This document shows positions 7,932 to 18,259 of a DNA stretch of 64,000 bases, piece after piece. The translations under genes were made by a program, and so were the position numbers. How positions within the stretch are numbered: position 1 is the stretch's first letter; the number at the start of each line of letters is the position of its first letter. The DNA comes from Caloramator mitchellensis. Its GTDB lineage: Bacteria > Bacillota > Clostridia > Clostridiales > Caloramatoraceae. Below the pieces are notes generated by a model, which did not search any database, was not told where the DNA came from, and saw only the letters and a list, made by a program, of their open reading frames with translations. The DNA is taken from contig NZ_LKHP01000006.1 in assembly GCF_001440545.1 (NCBI RefSeq), positions 1 through 64,000 on the forward strand. Direction: 5' to 3'.

Positions 7932-9062
7932 TCAAACACCAAAAGCATCCTTAAATTTATCTACGAATGATTTTTTATGCTCTGCAGTTTCTCCGAACTC
8001 TTCCGCCAGCTTAACAAGAAGCTCTCTTTGTCTATCATTAAGCTTCTTTGGAATTTCAACCTTTACTTCAAAATACAAATCTCCTCTTATTGTGCTCTTA
8101 ATTTTAGGAATTCCCTTTCCCTTCAGCCTTATAACAGTTCCAGGCTGAGTCCCTTCTGGAAGAGTATACTTTTCTTCTCCCTCAAGAGTTGGAACCAAAA
8201 TTTCTCCACCTAATGTAGCCTTTGTGATGCTTACTGGGATAGTGCAGTATATATCACTGCCTTGCCTTTTGAATATCTTATGCGGTCTAACATTAATATG
8301 AAGATATAAGTCCCCTGCTGGGCCTCCCTTTGAACCTGGTTCACCTTCTCCTCGTAATGGTATTGTCATTCCACTGTCAACACCAGCTGGAATGTTTACA
8401 GAAATAATCTTTTTCTTCCTTACCTTTCCCCTGCCGCCGCATACATTACATGGATGTTCAATAATTTTTCCTTCTCCATGGCACTTGTCGCATGTATTTA
8501 TGCTGACAAAGCTTCCAAGTGGAGTTCTTCTTTCCACCTTGATTTGACCTGTTCCATGGCATTTATCGCAGGTTTTTGTTGATGTCCCTGGTTTTGCTCC
8601 TGTTCCGCTACACACTTCACAGGTTTCATGCCTGAATATTTCTACATCCTTTTTAGCCCCAAAGGCTGCCTCTTCAAAGGATAAATTAAGTGTATACTCT
8701 AAATCTGCACCCTTCTGAGGGCCAGTTCTTTGCCTTCTGCCCCCACCAAAGAAATCTCCGAAAATATCACCAAATATATCCCCAAAACCGCCAAAACCTT
8801 CAAATCCTCCAAAGCCTCCAAAGCCTTCAAATCCCTGACCATTAAAATCAGCTGTTCCAAACTGGTCATATTGTGCCTTCTTTTGAGGGTCTGAAAGAAC
8901 CTGATATGCTTCATTTATCTCTTTAAACTTTTCCTCTGCTTCTTTATTCCCTGGGTTTCTATCCGGATGATACTGAAGGGCTAGCTTCCTAAATGCCTTT
9001 TTTATATCTTCGTCGGATGCGTTTTTGTCTACTCCAAGTATTTGATAATAATCCTTTGCCAT
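7932..9062 (-). CDS. dnaJ: Chaperone protein DnaJ
   Basis: Hsp40 co-chaperone that delivers unfolded proteins to DnaK and stimulates its ATPase. The 376-residue protein shows the J domain with HPD at 32-34, a Gly/Phe-rich linker (about 75-115), four zinc motifs of the CxxCxGxG type ([42 protein letters not shown]; about 145-215) and the C-terminal substrate-binding domains. The start is the ATG at 9062 after GGTGGTGACTAT; an upstream in-frame start would overlap the ribosome site. It is the last gene of hrcA-grpE-dnaK-dnaJ and is separated from dnaK by a hairpin that may lower its expression. Confidence 0.98.
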   Translation of the reverse strand: MAKDYYQILGVDKNASDEDIKKAFRKLALQYHPDRNPGNKEAEEKFKEINEAYQVLSDPQKKAQYDQFGTADFNGQGFEGFGGFGGFEGFGGFGDIFGDIFGDFFGGGRRQRTGPQKGADLEYTLNLSFEEAAFGAKKDVEIFRHETCEVCSGTGAKPGTSTKTCDKCHGTGQIKVERRTPLGSFVSINTCDKCHGEGKIIEHPCNVCGGRGKVRKKKIISVNIPAGVDSGMTIPLRGEGEPGSKGGPAGDLYLHINVRPHKIFKRQGSDIYCTIPVSITKATLGGEILVPTLEGEEKYTLPEGTQPGTVIRLKGKGIPKIKSTIRGDLYFEVKVEIPKKLNDRQRELLVKLAEEFGETAEHKKSFVDKFKDAFGV

Positions 9063-9088
9063 ATAGTCACCACCTTCCACATACAGAA

Positions 9089-9110
9089 AAGAGGGATTTT
9101 AATCCCTCTT
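9089..9110 (-). terminator. Intercistronic hairpin between dnaK and dnaJ
   Basis: AAGAGGGATT and AATCCCTCTT form a perfect 10-bp stem with a 2-base centre in the 54-base gap between dnaK and dnaJ. Only a short T tract follows, so it may be an attenuator or an mRNA-stabilising hairpin rather than a full terminator. Confidence 0.6.
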
Positions 9111-9116
9111 AAAGCA

Positions 9117-10952
9117 TTACTTGTCGTCCTTTACGTCGTAATCTACATTTATATCTCCATCGTTTTGGTTGTTTGCACCTTGGTTAAATCCTTCAAATCC
9201 CTGACCAGCGTTTGGATTGTTTTGTGCGTAAATTCTTGATGAAATTTCATAGAAGGATTGAGTCAATTCATCCGAAGCCTTCTTTATGGCTTCAACATCA
9301 TTTCCACTCATTGCGTCTCTTACAGCCTTAATCTTCTCTTCTATCTTGCTCTTTTCATCTGCTGTTAATTTATCTCCTAAATCCTTCATTGTCTTTTCTG
9401 TTTGATATATTAAATTATCTGCGTTATTTCTTGCTTCTATTTCTTCTTTTCTCTTTCTATCTTCTTCTGCAAATTTTTCAGCTTCCTTTACTGCTCTTTC
9501 AACTTCATCATCTGAAAGGTGTGTTGATGCAGTTATTGTAATCTTTGCATCCTTTCCTGTTCCTAAATCCTTTGCTGAAACATTTAAAATACCGTTAGCA
9601 TCTATATCAAATGTAACTTCTATCTGTGGAATTCCTCTTGGAGCAGGTGGAATTCCTGAAAGAGTAAATCTTCCAAGAGTCTTGTTGTCCCTTGCCATTG
9701 GTCTTTCGCCTTGAAGAACGTGTATTTCAACTGATGTCTGGCCATCTGCTGCAGTTGAGAATATCTGACTCTTCTTTGTTGGTATCGTTGTGTTTCTTGG
9801 GATAAGAGTTGTAAATACTCCTCCAAGAGTTTCGATACCAAGTGAAAGCGGAGTAACGTCAAGCAGCAATAAATCCTTTACTTCTCCAGTTAGAACACCA
9901 GCTTGAATAGCAGCACCTACTGCAACTGCTTCGTCTGGATTTATTCCCTTCGTTGGTTCTTTTCCTGTAAAGTTCTTTACTGCATCCTGAATTGCTGGTA
10001 TTCTTGTTGAACCACCAACAAGTATAACCTTGTCAATATCGTTCATTGTAAGTCCAGCATCTCTGAGAGCATTTCTCATAGGTTCTATTGTAGCTTCAAC
10101 AAGGTCGGCAGTTAATTCATTGAACTTTGCTCTTGTTAAAGACATATTAATATGTTTTGGACCTGTTGCATCTGCAGTTATAAATGGAAGGTTTATTTCT
10201 GTTTGAGTCATTTGTGAAAGTTCAATTTTAGCCTTTTCAGCAGCTTCCTTTAATCTTTGAAGCGCCATTTTGTCGTTTCTTAAATCAATGCCTGTTTCAG
10301 CTTTAAATGTATTTATTATGTGGTCCATAATCCTTTGGTCAAAGTCATCTCCACCAAGGTGAGTATTTCCGTTAGTTGACTTAACTTCAAATACTCCATC
10401 GCCAATTTCAAGTATTGAAACGTCGAACGTTCCACCGCCAAGGTCGTATACAAGTATTTTATGATTTTTATCCATCTTGTCAAGGCCGTAAGCAAGTGAT
10501 GCAGCTGTTGGTTCGTTAATAATTCTTAATACATCAAGTCCTGCAATCTTACCAGCGTTCTTAGTTGCCTGTCTTTGGCTGTCATTAAAGTATGCTGGAA
10601 CTGTTATAACAGCTTGTGTAACAGGTTCTCCAAGGTAAGCTTCTGCATCAGCCTTAAGCTTCATTAGAATCATAGCTGAAATTTCTTCTGGGCTGTATTC
10701 CTTGTCATCGATTTTTACTCTGTAGTTTGTTCCCATATGTCTTTTGATTGATATGATTGTCTTATCTGGGTTTGTTATTGCCTGTCTTTTAGCAACCTGG
10801 CCTACTATTCTTTCTCCATTTGGTTTGAAACCTACAACAGATGGAGTAGTTCTTCCACCTTCTGCATTTGGTATAACTACTGGCTCTCCACCTATCATAA
10901 CAGCAACGCATGAATTGGTAGTTCCTAAGTCAATTCCTATTACCTTTCCCAT
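9117..10952 (-). CDS. dnaK: Chaperone protein DnaK (Hsp70)
   Basis: ATP-dependent Hsp70 chaperone working with DnaJ and GrpE. The 611-residue protein has the nucleotide-binding domain with [14 protein letters not shown] at the start, the phosphate-loop [15 protein letters not shown] and the adenosine motif [10 protein letters not shown]. The substrate-binding domain follows ([17 protein letters not shown] to about 500), then a lid helix bundle and a flexible Asp/Asn-rich tail ending DYDVKDDK. The length is normal for Firmicutes. The start follows AAAGGAGGATGAGTT. It is 15 bases downstream of grpE in the CIRCE-controlled operon. Confidence 0.99.
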   Translation of the reverse strand: MGKVIGIDLGTTNSCVAVMIGGEPVVIPNAEGGRTTPSVVGFKPNGERIVGQVAKRQAITNPDKTIISIKRHMGTNYRVKIDDKEYSPEEISAMILMKLKADAEAYLGEPVTQAVITVPAYFNDSQRQATKNAGKIAGLDVLRIINEPTAASLAYGLDKMDKNHKILVYDLGGGTFDVSILEIGDGVFEVKSTNGNTHLGGDDFDQRIMDHIINTFKAETGIDLRNDKMALQRLKEAAEKAKIELSQMTQTEINLPFITADATGPKHINMSLTRAKFNELTADLVEATIEPMRNALRDAGLTMNDIDKVILVGGSTRIPAIQDAVKNFTGKEPTKGINPDEAVAVGAAIQAGVLTGEVKDLLLLDVTPLSLGIETLGGVFTTLIPRNTTIPTKKSQIFSTAADGQTSVEIHVLQGERPMARDNKTLGRFTLSGIPPAPRGIPQIEVTFDIDANGILNVSAKDLGTGKDAKITITASTHLSDDEVERAVKEAEKFAEEDRKRKEEIEARNNADNLIYQTEKTMKDLGDKLTADEKSKIEEKIKAVRDAMSGNDVEAIKKASDELTQSFYEISSRIYAQNNPNAGQGFEGFNQGANNQNDGDINVDYDVKDDK

Positions 10953-10967
10953 AACTCATCCTCCTTT

Positions 10968-11537
10968 TTAATTAGCTACTTTTACCAAGCTATATCTTAT
11001 AATTTTATCTTTATATTTATAACCTTTTTGGAAAACTTCAACTATTGTGTTTTCCTCAAAGTTTTCATCCTCAATGTGCATTATTGCATTGTGAAAATCA
11101 GGATTAAACTTTTCGCCATCAGCCTTTATCTCCTCTACGCCCAACTTTTGAAGCGTATCCTTAAAAATCTTTAGTATCATCTGAACACCTTCTAAAAGAG
11201 CATTTTTATCTTCACTATCAGAATATTGAGTTGCCCTTTCAAGATTATCAAGAACTGGCAAAAGCTCCTTTACAGCATCTGCAAATCCATCATCATATAT
11301 CGTTTCCTTTTCCCTTTGTGTTCTCTTTCTAAAATTATCAAAGTCTGCCATGGTTCTTTTTAATAGGTCTAATGTTTCCTGATACTGTGTTTCCTTCTCC
11401 ATCAATTTTTTATTTAACTCCTCAATCTCATTATTATTTTCTGAATCTTCTTCTGCAGTTTGCTCTTCAATCTTTTCTTCATTTAATTCAGCATTTTCAT
11501 TCTGCTCTAATTCGTTTAAATTTTGTTCCTGAGACAT
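10968..11537 (-). CDS. grpE: Nucleotide exchange factor GrpE
   Basis: Releases ADP from DnaK. The 189-residue protein has an acidic, Glu-rich N-terminal tail (1-50), a long coiled coil (about 45-105, containing KRTMADFDNFRKRTQREKE) and the C-terminal beta domain with GVEEIKADGEKFNPDFHNAI and VFQKGYKYKDKIIRYSLVKV. The ATG at 11537 is preferred: AGGGTGGTG is correctly spaced for it, whereas the GTG at 11549 is part of that ribosome site. It lies between hrcA and dnaK in the heat-shock operon. Confidence 0.97.
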   Translation of the reverse strand: MSQEQNLNELEQNENAELNEEKIEEQTAEEDSENNNEIEELNKKLMEKETQYQETLDLLKRTMADFDNFRKRTQREKETIYDDGFADAVKELLPVLDNLERATQYSDSEDKNALLEGVQMILKIFKDTLQKLGVEEIKADGEKFNPDFHNAIMHIEDENFEENTIVEVFQKGYKYKDKIIRYSLVKVAN

Positions 11538-11553
11538 TAACTTCACCACCCTG

Positions 11554-12579
11554 TTAGAAAGTATTTCTTAATATGTCGTTAAGATTGTCAGCAATATATT
11601 TTAATATACCTATTACCTTTGAATAATCCATTCTTGTAGGTCCAATAACGCCAATTGTCCCTACTACTTTATTTCCAACCATATAGGATGCTCTTACTAT
11701 GCTGCAGTCCTTAACTTCAGCATTTTCATTTTCACTACCTATAGAAACCTTTAGATAGTCCGAATCATCAGCTAAAATATCTATTAATGTATCCTTCTTT
11801 TCAAGAAGCCCTAAAAAGCTTTTTGCCTTATTTATGTCGTTGTATTCAGGATATCTGAAAATATTTGTCGTGCCTTCCAGGTAAACATCGCAATCTACAG
11901 ATTTCAATGATTCATACAAGACAGGTATTATGGCATTTAATATTTCATGATAACCCTTAAGCTCCAAAAGTATTTGGCTTATAACAGACAAATCAATTTG
12001 CTCTATCGATAGTCCCCTTAATTTATCATTCAACAGATTATTAATTTTTATTAATGTATCGTATTCTATTTTTCTTGGCAGCTTTACAACTACATGTTTA
12101 ATAACAGCTGTGTCGGTTATTATTATTGCAAGAACGTCGGTTTCATTGATCTGAGCCAATTGTATAGATTTTAGTGAACTTCTTCTAACTGAAGGAGATA
12201 ATACAGCTGCTGTATAGCTTGTAACTTCAGATAAAAGCTTTGTTGTTCTTTTTATAATGTTGTCAATTTCACATAAAGTTACTAATTGCAGAATCTTTTT
12301 AATTTCATTTTCTTCTTCCTTTGTTGGGTTTTTAATGTTTATCAGTTTATCAACATAATATCTATAACCCAAATCCGAAGGAATTCTTCCTGCTGATGTA
12401 TGAGGCTGTTCCAAAAAACCCAATTCCTCTAAATCAGCCATTTCATTTCTAATGGTGGCGGAGCTAATTCCCATCTCATACTTTTTAGCTATTGTTCTTG
12501 AGCCAACTGGTTCTGCTGTCTCAATGTAGTCGTCGATAATTGCCTTTAGTATGTGTTTTTTTCTTTCGCCAATATCCAT
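11554..12579 (-). CDS. hrcA: Heat-inducible transcription repressor HrcA
   Basis: Represses the class I heat-shock operon by binding CIRCE; its folding depends on GroEL, which couples repression to free chaperone. The 341-residue protein has an N-terminal winged helix-turn-helix (AEPVGSRTIAKKYEMGISSA, then TIRNEMADLEELGFLEQPHT) and a C-terminal GAF-like dimerisation domain ending GVIGPTRMDYSKVIGILKYI. It is the first gene of hrcA-grpE-dnaK-dnaJ and has a perfect CIRCE 23 bases before its start codon, so it is autoregulated. Confidence 0.98.
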   Translation of the reverse strand: MDIGERKKHILKAIIDDYIETAEPVGSRTIAKKYEMGISSATIRNEMADLEELGFLEQPHTSAGRIPSDLGYRYYVDKLINIKNPTKEEENEIKKILQLVTLCEIDNIIKRTTKLLSEVTSYTAAVLSPSVRRSSLKSIQLAQINETDVLAIIITDTAVIKHVVVKLPRKIEYDTLIKINNLLNDKLRGLSIEQIDLSVISQILLELKGYHEILNAIIPVLYESLKSVDCDVYLEGTTNIFRYPEYNDINKAKSFLGLLEKKDTLIDILADDSDYLKVSIGSENENAEVKDCSIVRASYMVGNKVVGTIGVIGPTRMDYSKVIGILKYIADNLNDILRNTF

Positions 12580-12601
12580 GCTGCCACCTCCTTTACCCTT
12601 G

Positions 12602-12628
12602 TTAGCACTCTTTAACAGTGAGTGCTAA
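12602..12628 (-). promoter_or_regulatory. CIRCE operator of the heat-shock operon
   Basis: TTAGCACTC, nine bases, GAGTGCTAA: an exact match to the CIRCE consensus bound by HrcA. It lies just downstream of the promoter at 12640-12668 and ahead of hrcA. Confidence 0.97.
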
Positions 12629-12639
12629 CTCTAAAATAA

Positions 12640-12668
12640 AAAATATCACTTCTGTTTTAATTTGTCAA
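12640..12668 (-). promoter_or_regulatory. Sigma-A promoter of hrcA-grpE-dnaK-dnaJ
   Basis: On the minus strand TTGACA (12663-12668), a 17-base spacer, then TATTTT (12640-12645). The predicted start of transcription falls immediately before the CIRCE, as expected for HrcA control. Confidence 0.8.
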
Positions 12669-12690
12669 TATATTCTATAAAAAATATTTT

Positions 12691-12735
12691 AAAAAAGGCT
12701 GCCTCGATGCAGTAGTTCTGTTAAATCGAGGCAGC
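12691..12735 (-). terminator. Terminator after the amylase gene
   Basis: GCTGCCTCGAT and ATCGAGGCAGC form a perfect 11-bp stem (12698-12708 with 12725-12735), followed on the minus strand by a run of six T. It separates the amylase unit from the heat-shock promoter. Confidence 0.85.
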
Positions 12736-12745
12736 TTTTATTGTA

Positions 12746-14035
12746 TTATATTTCAATTATAATTGGACTTGATTTGAGTTTTATCTTGCCATTATATACT
12801 TCAATATCTTCGTTTGATATTAAGTTAGAATATATTCCATCCTCTAAATCTAATTTAATTTCTCCCTCATGTTTTCCAACATTGAAAATTCCTATAAGTT
12901 TGTTATCACCTAATGAATATGTAGCCAAAATAACATCCATATTATCAACAAGGCCTATTCGGTAGTTTCCCTTTGCCATAATTTCTTTCTTCTTAATATT
13001 TGAAAGGCGTTTCATATATTCTACAAAATCCTGATTTAGCCCACTCCAATCAACTTTATCGATTTCAAATAAACTTGGTGTATTGGAATCCTGTGCTTCC
13101 TGTCCAGCATAAATCAACGTTGCTCCCTTCTGAAAATAAATAAAAGCCGTCCATGTTTTAAGAAGCACTTCATCAGGAATGATTTTTTTTGCCCTCGGCT
13201 GGTCATGATTTTCTAAAAATCTAAGTTTAACATAATTTGCAGGGTATATTGCCTCTTGCAGTTGCAATCTTTTAATATATTCTTTTAATCCATTCGTCCC
13301 TTTAAAATAACCCATGAACTCATCATGGACATCATAGTCATAGCAAATATCAAAGGCTTGGAAAACTTCGCTATCCGAAAGTGCATTGAATCCATTTTCC
13401 CTCATATGAATTATAAAGCCGGGGTGAACGCTTTCAGCAAGAAATATAGCATCCTTGTTTATTTTTAAAACCTCTTCTCTTGCTTTTAACCAAAATTCAA
13501 TAGGTAGTAATGAAGCAACATCGCATCTGAAGCCATCTACTCCAAGTGAAACCCAGTATTTCAAAGTTTCTATTTGATAATCCCATAATTCAATATTTGA
13601 ATAATCTAAATCTACAACATCTGTCCATTCTCCAACTCTGTTGCCCATTTTTCCATCAGGCTTTTTATAAAAGTATTCTGGATGATTTACAGCAAGATAA
13701 GAATCCGGAGATGTGTGGTTATAAACAACATCAATTATACACTTCATCCCTAAAGTATGTATTTTGCTTAAAAGTCTTTTAAAATCTTCTAAAGTCCCAT
13801 ACTCAGGATTTACATCTCTATAATCTTTTATAGCATAAGGACATCCTAAAGTTCCTTTTTTGTTTACAACCCCTATTGGATGAATAGGCATAAGCCAAAT
13901 TATATCTGCTCCTAAGTCCTTAATTCTTTCCAAATCGTCTTCAACATCTTTGAAAGTGCCGTTTTTGCCATGATTTCTTACATAAACTGAGTAAATAATT
14001 TTATTCCTTAAAGTTACATCTGTTTCCCTTGACAT
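12746..14035 (-). CDS. Alpha-amylase family glycosyl hydrolase (GH13), intracellular
   Basis: The 429-residue TIM-barrel enzyme shows all four GH13 motifs in order: DVVYNH, GFRCDVASL (nucleophile Asp), FLAESVHP (acid/base Glu) and FLENHDQ. There is no signal peptide, so it acts on cytoplasmic alpha-glucans or imported maltodextrins. The C-terminal residues form a short beta domain. It has no carbohydrate-binding module and no added starch-binding domain. The precise specificity (alpha-amylase, neopullulanase or glucosidase) cannot be read from the sequence. It lies 14 bases downstream of hemW, is probably cotranscribed with lepA-hemW, and is closed by a strong terminator. Confidence 0.92.
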   Translation of the reverse strand: MSRETDVTLRNKIIYSVYVRNHGKNGTFKDVEDDLERIKDLGADIIWLMPIHPIGVVNKKGTLGCPYAIKDYRDVNPEYGTLEDFKRLLSKIHTLGMKCIIDVVYNHTSPDSYLAVNHPEYFYKKPDGKMGNRVGEWTDVVDLDYSNIELWDYQIETLKYWVSLGVDGFRCDVASLLPIEFWLKAREEVLKINKDAIFLAESVHPGFIIHMRENGFNALSDSEVFQAFDICYDYDVHDEFMGYFKGTNGLKEYIKRLQLQEAIYPANYVKLRFLENHDQPRAKKIIPDEVLLKTWTAFIYFQKGATLIYAGQEAQDSNTPSLFEIDKVDWSGLNQDFVEYMKRLSNIKKKEIMAKGNYRIGLVDNMDVILATYSLGDNKLIGIFNVGKHEGEIKLDLEDGIYSNLISNEDIEVYNGKIKLKSSPIIIEI

Positions 14036-14049
14036 ATTAATCCCCCCGA

Positions 14050-15150
14050 TTATATAAACTTTTCGAAAACATAATTTGCAACATCAAGTCCTTTGGTAGT
14101 AAGCTTTATATATTTACCATCGTCTATTACCAGTTCCTTTTTTATCAATTCTTCCAATACATTACCATACACATTAATAATATCTTTATTAAATCTCTGT
14201 GTAAATACCTTTTTTGAAACTCCTTGTATTTTTCGTAATCCTAAAAACATAAATTCAGACATTTCCTCTTCTGTCGATATAAATGTTTTATCCTCATAAA
14301 TATTTTTTTCAACATCTTGTATATATCTTTTTATATCAGCAGCATTTGAATATCTATAGTGGTCGATAAACGAATGGGCCGCTGCTCCAACGCCATAGTA
14401 TTCCTCTTCGTTCCAATAGGTTAAATTGTGGATGCATTCAAAGCCGAGATATGAAAAATTTGATATCTCATAGTGTTCATAACCTTTTTCCTTTAAAAAA
14501 TCAATTGCAAAGTGATACATACTTCTGTCTATATCCTCATCTGCAATATCAAGTTGGCCCTTTTCAAACAAATCATAAAATTGGGTTCCCTCTTCAATAA
14601 TCAAACTATAGCAGGAAATGTGTTCTGGTCTTAAATCTGTTATCCTTTTTAATGTTTCCTTCCAATCTTCTAATGTCTGTCCAGGTATGTCAAACATCAA
14701 ATCAACATTAATGTTGTTAAATCCTATTTTTCTGGCCAATTCAAAATTCTTCAAAAATTCTTCAAACGAATGTATCCTTCCTAACCTTTCAAGGAGTCTA
14801 TCCTGAACAGTCTGAAGCCCAAAGGATAATCTGTTTACTCCATTGTCCTTTAGAATCAACAGTTTTTCGATATCGACTGTTCCTGGATTTGCCTCTATTG
14901 TAAACTCAGCGGCACTAAATTTCGAAAGCCTTTTCAATAGTCTTTCAAGGTTAAAATTAGACAAAACGGTGGGGGTTCCCCCACCGATGAATATCGATTT
15001 TAATTTTATTTCTTCTATTCTGTCTATTTCCTTTAAAAGAGCATCAATGTAAATATCCTGTGAAGTAAAATCAGTTATTGAATAAAAGTCACAATACAAA
15101 CATTTTCTTTTGCAGTATGGGACATGAACATAAAGCACTCTTTCCATCAT
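14050..15150 (-). CDS. hemW: HemW-like radical SAM protein
   Basis: Radical SAM protein related to coproporphyrinogen oxidase HemN. HemW proteins bind heme and act in heme delivery rather than in its synthesis. The 366-residue sequence has the [4Fe-4S] motif CKRKCLYC near the start ([18 protein letters not shown]), then [17 protein letters not shown] and [12 protein letters not shown]. The start overlaps the lepA stop (ATGATG, 15147-15150), indicating translational coupling; the lepA-hemW order is conserved in Firmicutes ahead of hrcA. Older annotations call this gene hemN. An intervening amylase gene separates it here from hrcA, which is less usual. Confidence 0.94.
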   Translation of the reverse strand: MMERVLYVHVPYCKRKCLYCDFYSITDFTSQDIYIDALLKEIDRIEEIKLKSIFIGGGTPTVLSNFNLERLLKRLSKFSAAEFTIEANPGTVDIEKLLILKDNGVNRLSFGLQTVQDRLLERLGRIHSFEEFLKNFELARKIGFNNINVDLMFDIPGQTLEDWKETLKRITDLRPEHISCYSLIIEEGTQFYDLFEKGQLDIADEDIDRSMYHFAIDFLKEKGYEHYEISNFSYLGFECIHNLTYWNEEEYYGVGAAAHSFIDHYRYSNAADIKRYIQDVEKNIYEDKTFISTEEEMSEFMFLGLRKIQGVSKKVFTQRFNKDIINVYGNVLEELIKKELVIDDGKYIKLTTKGLDVANYVFEKFI

Positions 15151-16952
15151 TCCACCTTCAATACAGCCATAAATGCTTCCTGCGGAACTTCAACAGTTCC
15201 TATTTGCTTCATCCTCTTTTTACCTTCCTTTTGCTTTTCAAGAAGCTTTTTCTTTCTCGAAATATCTCCTCCATAGCATTTAGCAAGAACGTCCTTGCGC
15301 ATAGCTTTTACTGTTTCCCTTGCTATAATCTTTGCTCCTACAGCAGCTTGAATTGGTATTTCAAACAACTGCCTTGGAATTATTTCCTTAAGTTTTTCAG
15401 CTATTGCTCTTCCTCTTTGATATGCTCTTTCCTTAGGAACAATTTGGGATAGAGCATCAACTATGTCTCCATTTAACAATATATCAAGCTTAACAAGTTC
15501 TGATTCCTTGTATCCAATTAATTCATAATCTAGTGAAGCATACCCCTTTGTTCTTGATTTCAATGCATCAAAGAAATCGTATATTATTTCATTTAACGGC
15601 ATTTCATAGTGAAGCATAACTCTTGTTGTCTCAATATATTCCATATTCTTGAATTCGCCTCTTTTGTTCTGGCAAAGGTCCATTACAGCTCCGACAAAAT
15701 CAGAAGGAGTTATAATAGTTGCCTTTACATATGGCTCCTCCATATAGTCTATTTCAGTTGGAGAAGGCATATTTGTTGGATTTGTAAGCTCAATAACTTC
15801 ACCGTCAGTCTTTGTAATTTTATAAATAACGCTTGGTGCTGTTGTTACAAGGTCTAGGTTGTATTCCCTTTCAAGTCTCTCCTGTATAATTTCCATGTGT
15901 AAAAGCCCTAAGAATCCACATCTAAATCCAAATCCCAATGCAACTGATGTTTCAGGCTCAAAGACAAGCGCTGCATCATTAAGCTGCAGTTTTTCAAGTG
16001 CTTCCTTTAATTCCTCATATTTTGCACTGTCTGTTGGATAAAAACCTGAGTAAACCATAGGAATTGCTGGTCTGTAGCCCGGCAATGGCTCGCTTGCCTC
16101 TCTTCCCGCTTCAGTTATAGTATCCCCTACTCTTGCATCCCTTACATTTTTAATGCTTGCACAAACATATCCAACATCGCCAGCCTTAAGCTCTTCTACT
16201 TCCATATATGAAGGTCTGAATATACCTACTTCAGTTACTTCATATTCCTTTTTAGAAGCCATAAGCTTTATCTTCATTCCTTTTTTAATAGTTCCTTCCT
16301 TTACCCTTACATAGCTTATAACTCCTTTATATGAGTCGTAATAACTGTCAAATATCAAAGCTCTCAATGGAGCATCTTCATCTTCAGTTGGGCATGGAAT
16401 CTTTTCAACAATTGCCTTTAAAACATCTTCTATACCTAGTCCAACCTTTGCAGAAATGAGTGGAGCATCTGAACAATCAAGTCCTATTATATCTTCTATT
16501 TCCTTTTTAATCTCATCAGGCCTTGCGCTTGGCAAATCAATCTTATTGATTACTGGTATAATCTCTAAATCGTGGTCAAGCGCCAGATAGCAGTTAGCAA
16601 GCGTCTGAGCCTGAATGCCCTGTGTAGCATCTACAACCAAAAGAGCCCCTTCGCATGCAGCAAGGCTTCTTGAAACCTCATAGTTAAAATCGACATGTCC
16701 TGGAGTGTCGATTAAGTTTAAAATATACTCCTCTCCATCTTCTGCATGATGAACAAGACGAATTGCCTGAGCCTTTATAGTTATACCACGTTCCTTTTCA
16801 AGCTCCATAGTGTCAAGAACCTGGTCTTCCATTTCTCTTTTAGTAAGCGTTCCAGTTGTCTCAATCAATCTATCCGCTAATGTAGATTTACCATGGTCAA
16901 TGTGTGCTATTATACAAAAATTTCTAATCTTCTTTTGTCTATCACTTGGCAT
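15147..16952 (-). CDS. lepA: Elongation factor 4 (LepA)
   Basis: Ribosome-associated GTPase that affects translation under stress and ribosome biogenesis. The 601-residue protein carries the G motifs [19 protein letters not shown] and NKIDLP, the EF-G-like domains II and III ([20 protein letters not shown]) and the LepA-specific C-terminal domain ([20 protein letters not shown]). AAGGAGGATAACT precedes the start. It is the first gene of the lepA-hemW unit. Confidence 0.98.
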   Translation of the reverse strand: MPSDRQKKIRNFCIIAHIDHGKSTLADRLIETTGTLTKREMEDQVLDTMELEKERGITIKAQAIRLVHHAEDGEEYILNLIDTPGHVDFNYEVSRSLAACEGALLVVDATQGIQAQTLANCYLALDHDLEIIPVINKIDLPSARPDEIKKEIEDIIGLDCSDAPLISAKVGLGIEDVLKAIVEKIPCPTEDEDAPLRALIFDSYYDSYKGVISYVRVKEGTIKKGMKIKLMASKKEYEVTEVGIFRPSYMEVEELKAGDVGYVCASIKNVRDARVGDTITEAGREASEPLPGYRPAIPMVYSGFYPTDSAKYEELKEALEKLQLNDAALVFEPETSVALGFGFRCGFLGLLHMEIIQERLEREYNLDLVTTAPSVIYKITKTDGEVIELTNPTNMPSPTEIDYMEEPYVKATIITPSDFVGAVMDLCQNKRGEFKNMEYIETTRVMLHYEMPLNEIIYDFFDALKSRTKGYASLDYELIGYKESELVKLDILLNGDIVDALSQIVPKERAYQRGRAIAEKLKEIIPRQLFEIPIQAAVGAKIIARETVKAMRKDVLAKCYGGDISRKKKLLEKQKEGKKRMKQIGTVEVPQEAFMAVLKVE

Positions 16953-17054
16953 AGTTATCCTCCTTGTGGTAGAATACGTTTACTTCATCCTTTGATTCGC
17001 TATTAAATTATTATATATTAAATATTAAAATCTGTAAATAAAACAAAAGCAAGA

Positions 17055-18173
17055 TTAATTAATGTTTTGTGCTATTGCCCTTGCAAGTATTTGTGCAGTA
17101 TTAATTGCTTCCTCAAGGCTATTTTCCGTAGAGCCCACCTCTATTAGTATTATTTTAGATGACAGGTCCTGATTATAGTGCAGCTTTGACTGCTTATACA
17201 TTATTCCCCTCGAAAACCCTGGATAAAGCAAATTAAGGGTATCATTAATCTTGGAGGTAGTAATATTGTTTTTAGTATGATTTTTGTTTAATGTATCAAC
17301 CACAAACATAACTCTTGCATAGGATTTATCCTTTATAATCGCAGTAGTTTTACTTCTTGAAACACTTGCATCCCTATGCAAATCAATTATAATCTGAAAC
17401 GTATTGTATTTTTTTAGATACTTTTGAACTGTAGGTCTTGATTTAGAATAAGCCCCTTCTCTCTTTGGCACATCATGATATGTTGTATCATGTATTGTTG
17501 CAATTCCGTATTTTTCTTCAAGTTCTTTCTTCAATTCATCCCCAACTCTAATCAAATTATACTTTGAATCGGTTGTAAAATTCTTAACATTGCCATCCTT
17601 GTTATATGTTTCAGTTGTATGCGTATGATAGATTAAAACGAGTGGTTTTCGAGGGTCCAATTTTTTCTTTTTAGGAGAGCTCAAATTTTTTTCATCTATC
17701 ACCTTAATGTCTTCATTTTGATTTGTATTTTCCGTTTGCTGCTGTTTATCCTGCTCCTCTTCATTTTGTTCTATTTTTTCTTCATCGTCTAAATCCTCTT
17801 CAACTCTTGGGACAACGATTACAGGTCCTTCCTCTTTTGCAAGAAGTATCTGCTTATCTATTTGATTTATCAGTGGAATTTCAAGTGCAATTACACTCTT
17901 TAAATCATAAATATCGATTCCAGTTAGGTATTTTATTATTATGCTTGATGTATTTATTTTTTCACTATCTTCCTCAACATCATAATATGTAAAAATATTT
18001 GTTGAATTATTGATTAAAAAAGTATAAAGGTTCTTTTTATATTGCTCGCCTAAGCTTAATAGTATTACTGGAAACATTAACGACAGCATCGTCTTAAAAG
18101 CCCAAAGTGCAATAATAAATTTAATTATATTTTCTAAAATTAAATTCCAATCTAACCTCTTATGCATACCCAT
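17055..18173 (-). CDS. spoIIP: Stage II sporulation protein P
   Basis: Peptidoglycan amidase/endopeptidase of the SpoIIDMP engulfment machine at the septum of sporulating cells. The 372-residue protein has an N-terminal membrane anchor (about 15-40), an acidic low-complexity linker (about 125-165) and a C-terminal amidase-type domain with HTH at 183-185 and Glu188 (IYHTHTTE), IIDLHRD, and a final Glu in ILIEVGSTENS. It lies downstream of gpr, as in B. subtilis, but a terminator hairpin and a sigma-E-like promoter separate the two, which fits forespore versus mother-cell expression. Confidence 0.95.
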   Translation of the reverse strand: MGMHKRLDWNLILENIIKFIIALWAFKTMLSLMFPVILLSLGEQYKKNLYTFLINNSTNIFTYYDVEEDSEKINTSSIIIKYLTGIDIYDLKSVIALEIPLINQIDKQILLAKEEGPVIVVPRVEEDLDDEEKIEQNEEEQDKQQQTENTNQNEDIKVIDEKNLSSPKKKKLDPRKPLVLIYHTHTTETYNKDGNVKNFTTDSKYNLIRVGDELKKELEEKYGIATIHDTTYHDVPKREGAYSKSRPTVQKYLKKYNTFQIIIDLHRDASVSRSKTTAIIKDKSYARVMFVVDTLNKNHTKNNITTSKINDTLNLLYPGFSRGIMYKQSKLHYNQDLSSKIILIEVGSTENSLEEAINTAQILARAIAQNIN

Positions 18174-18199
18174 CTTCCCCTTTGCAATTCACTCGTAAT

Positions 18200-18230
18200 A
18201 TTTATATGATTTAAATTTTAAAGTTAATAC
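18200..18230 (-). promoter_or_regulatory. Candidate sigma-E promoter of spoIIP
   Basis: On the minus strand CATATAAAT (18200-18208) resembles the sigma-E -10 (CATACAAT), and GTATTAA 15 bases upstream is a weak -35. Position between the gpr terminator and spoIIP supports it; the match itself is modest. Confidence 0.4.
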
Positions 18231-18236
18231 AAAAAA

Positions 18237-18257
18237 CCCATCCTATATACGGATGGG
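18237..18257 (-). terminator. Terminator after gpr
   Basis: CCCATCC and GGATGGG form a 7-bp GC-rich stem around TATATAC, followed on the minus strand by six T. It begins three bases after the gpr stop. Confidence 0.85.
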
Positions 18258-18259
18258 CT

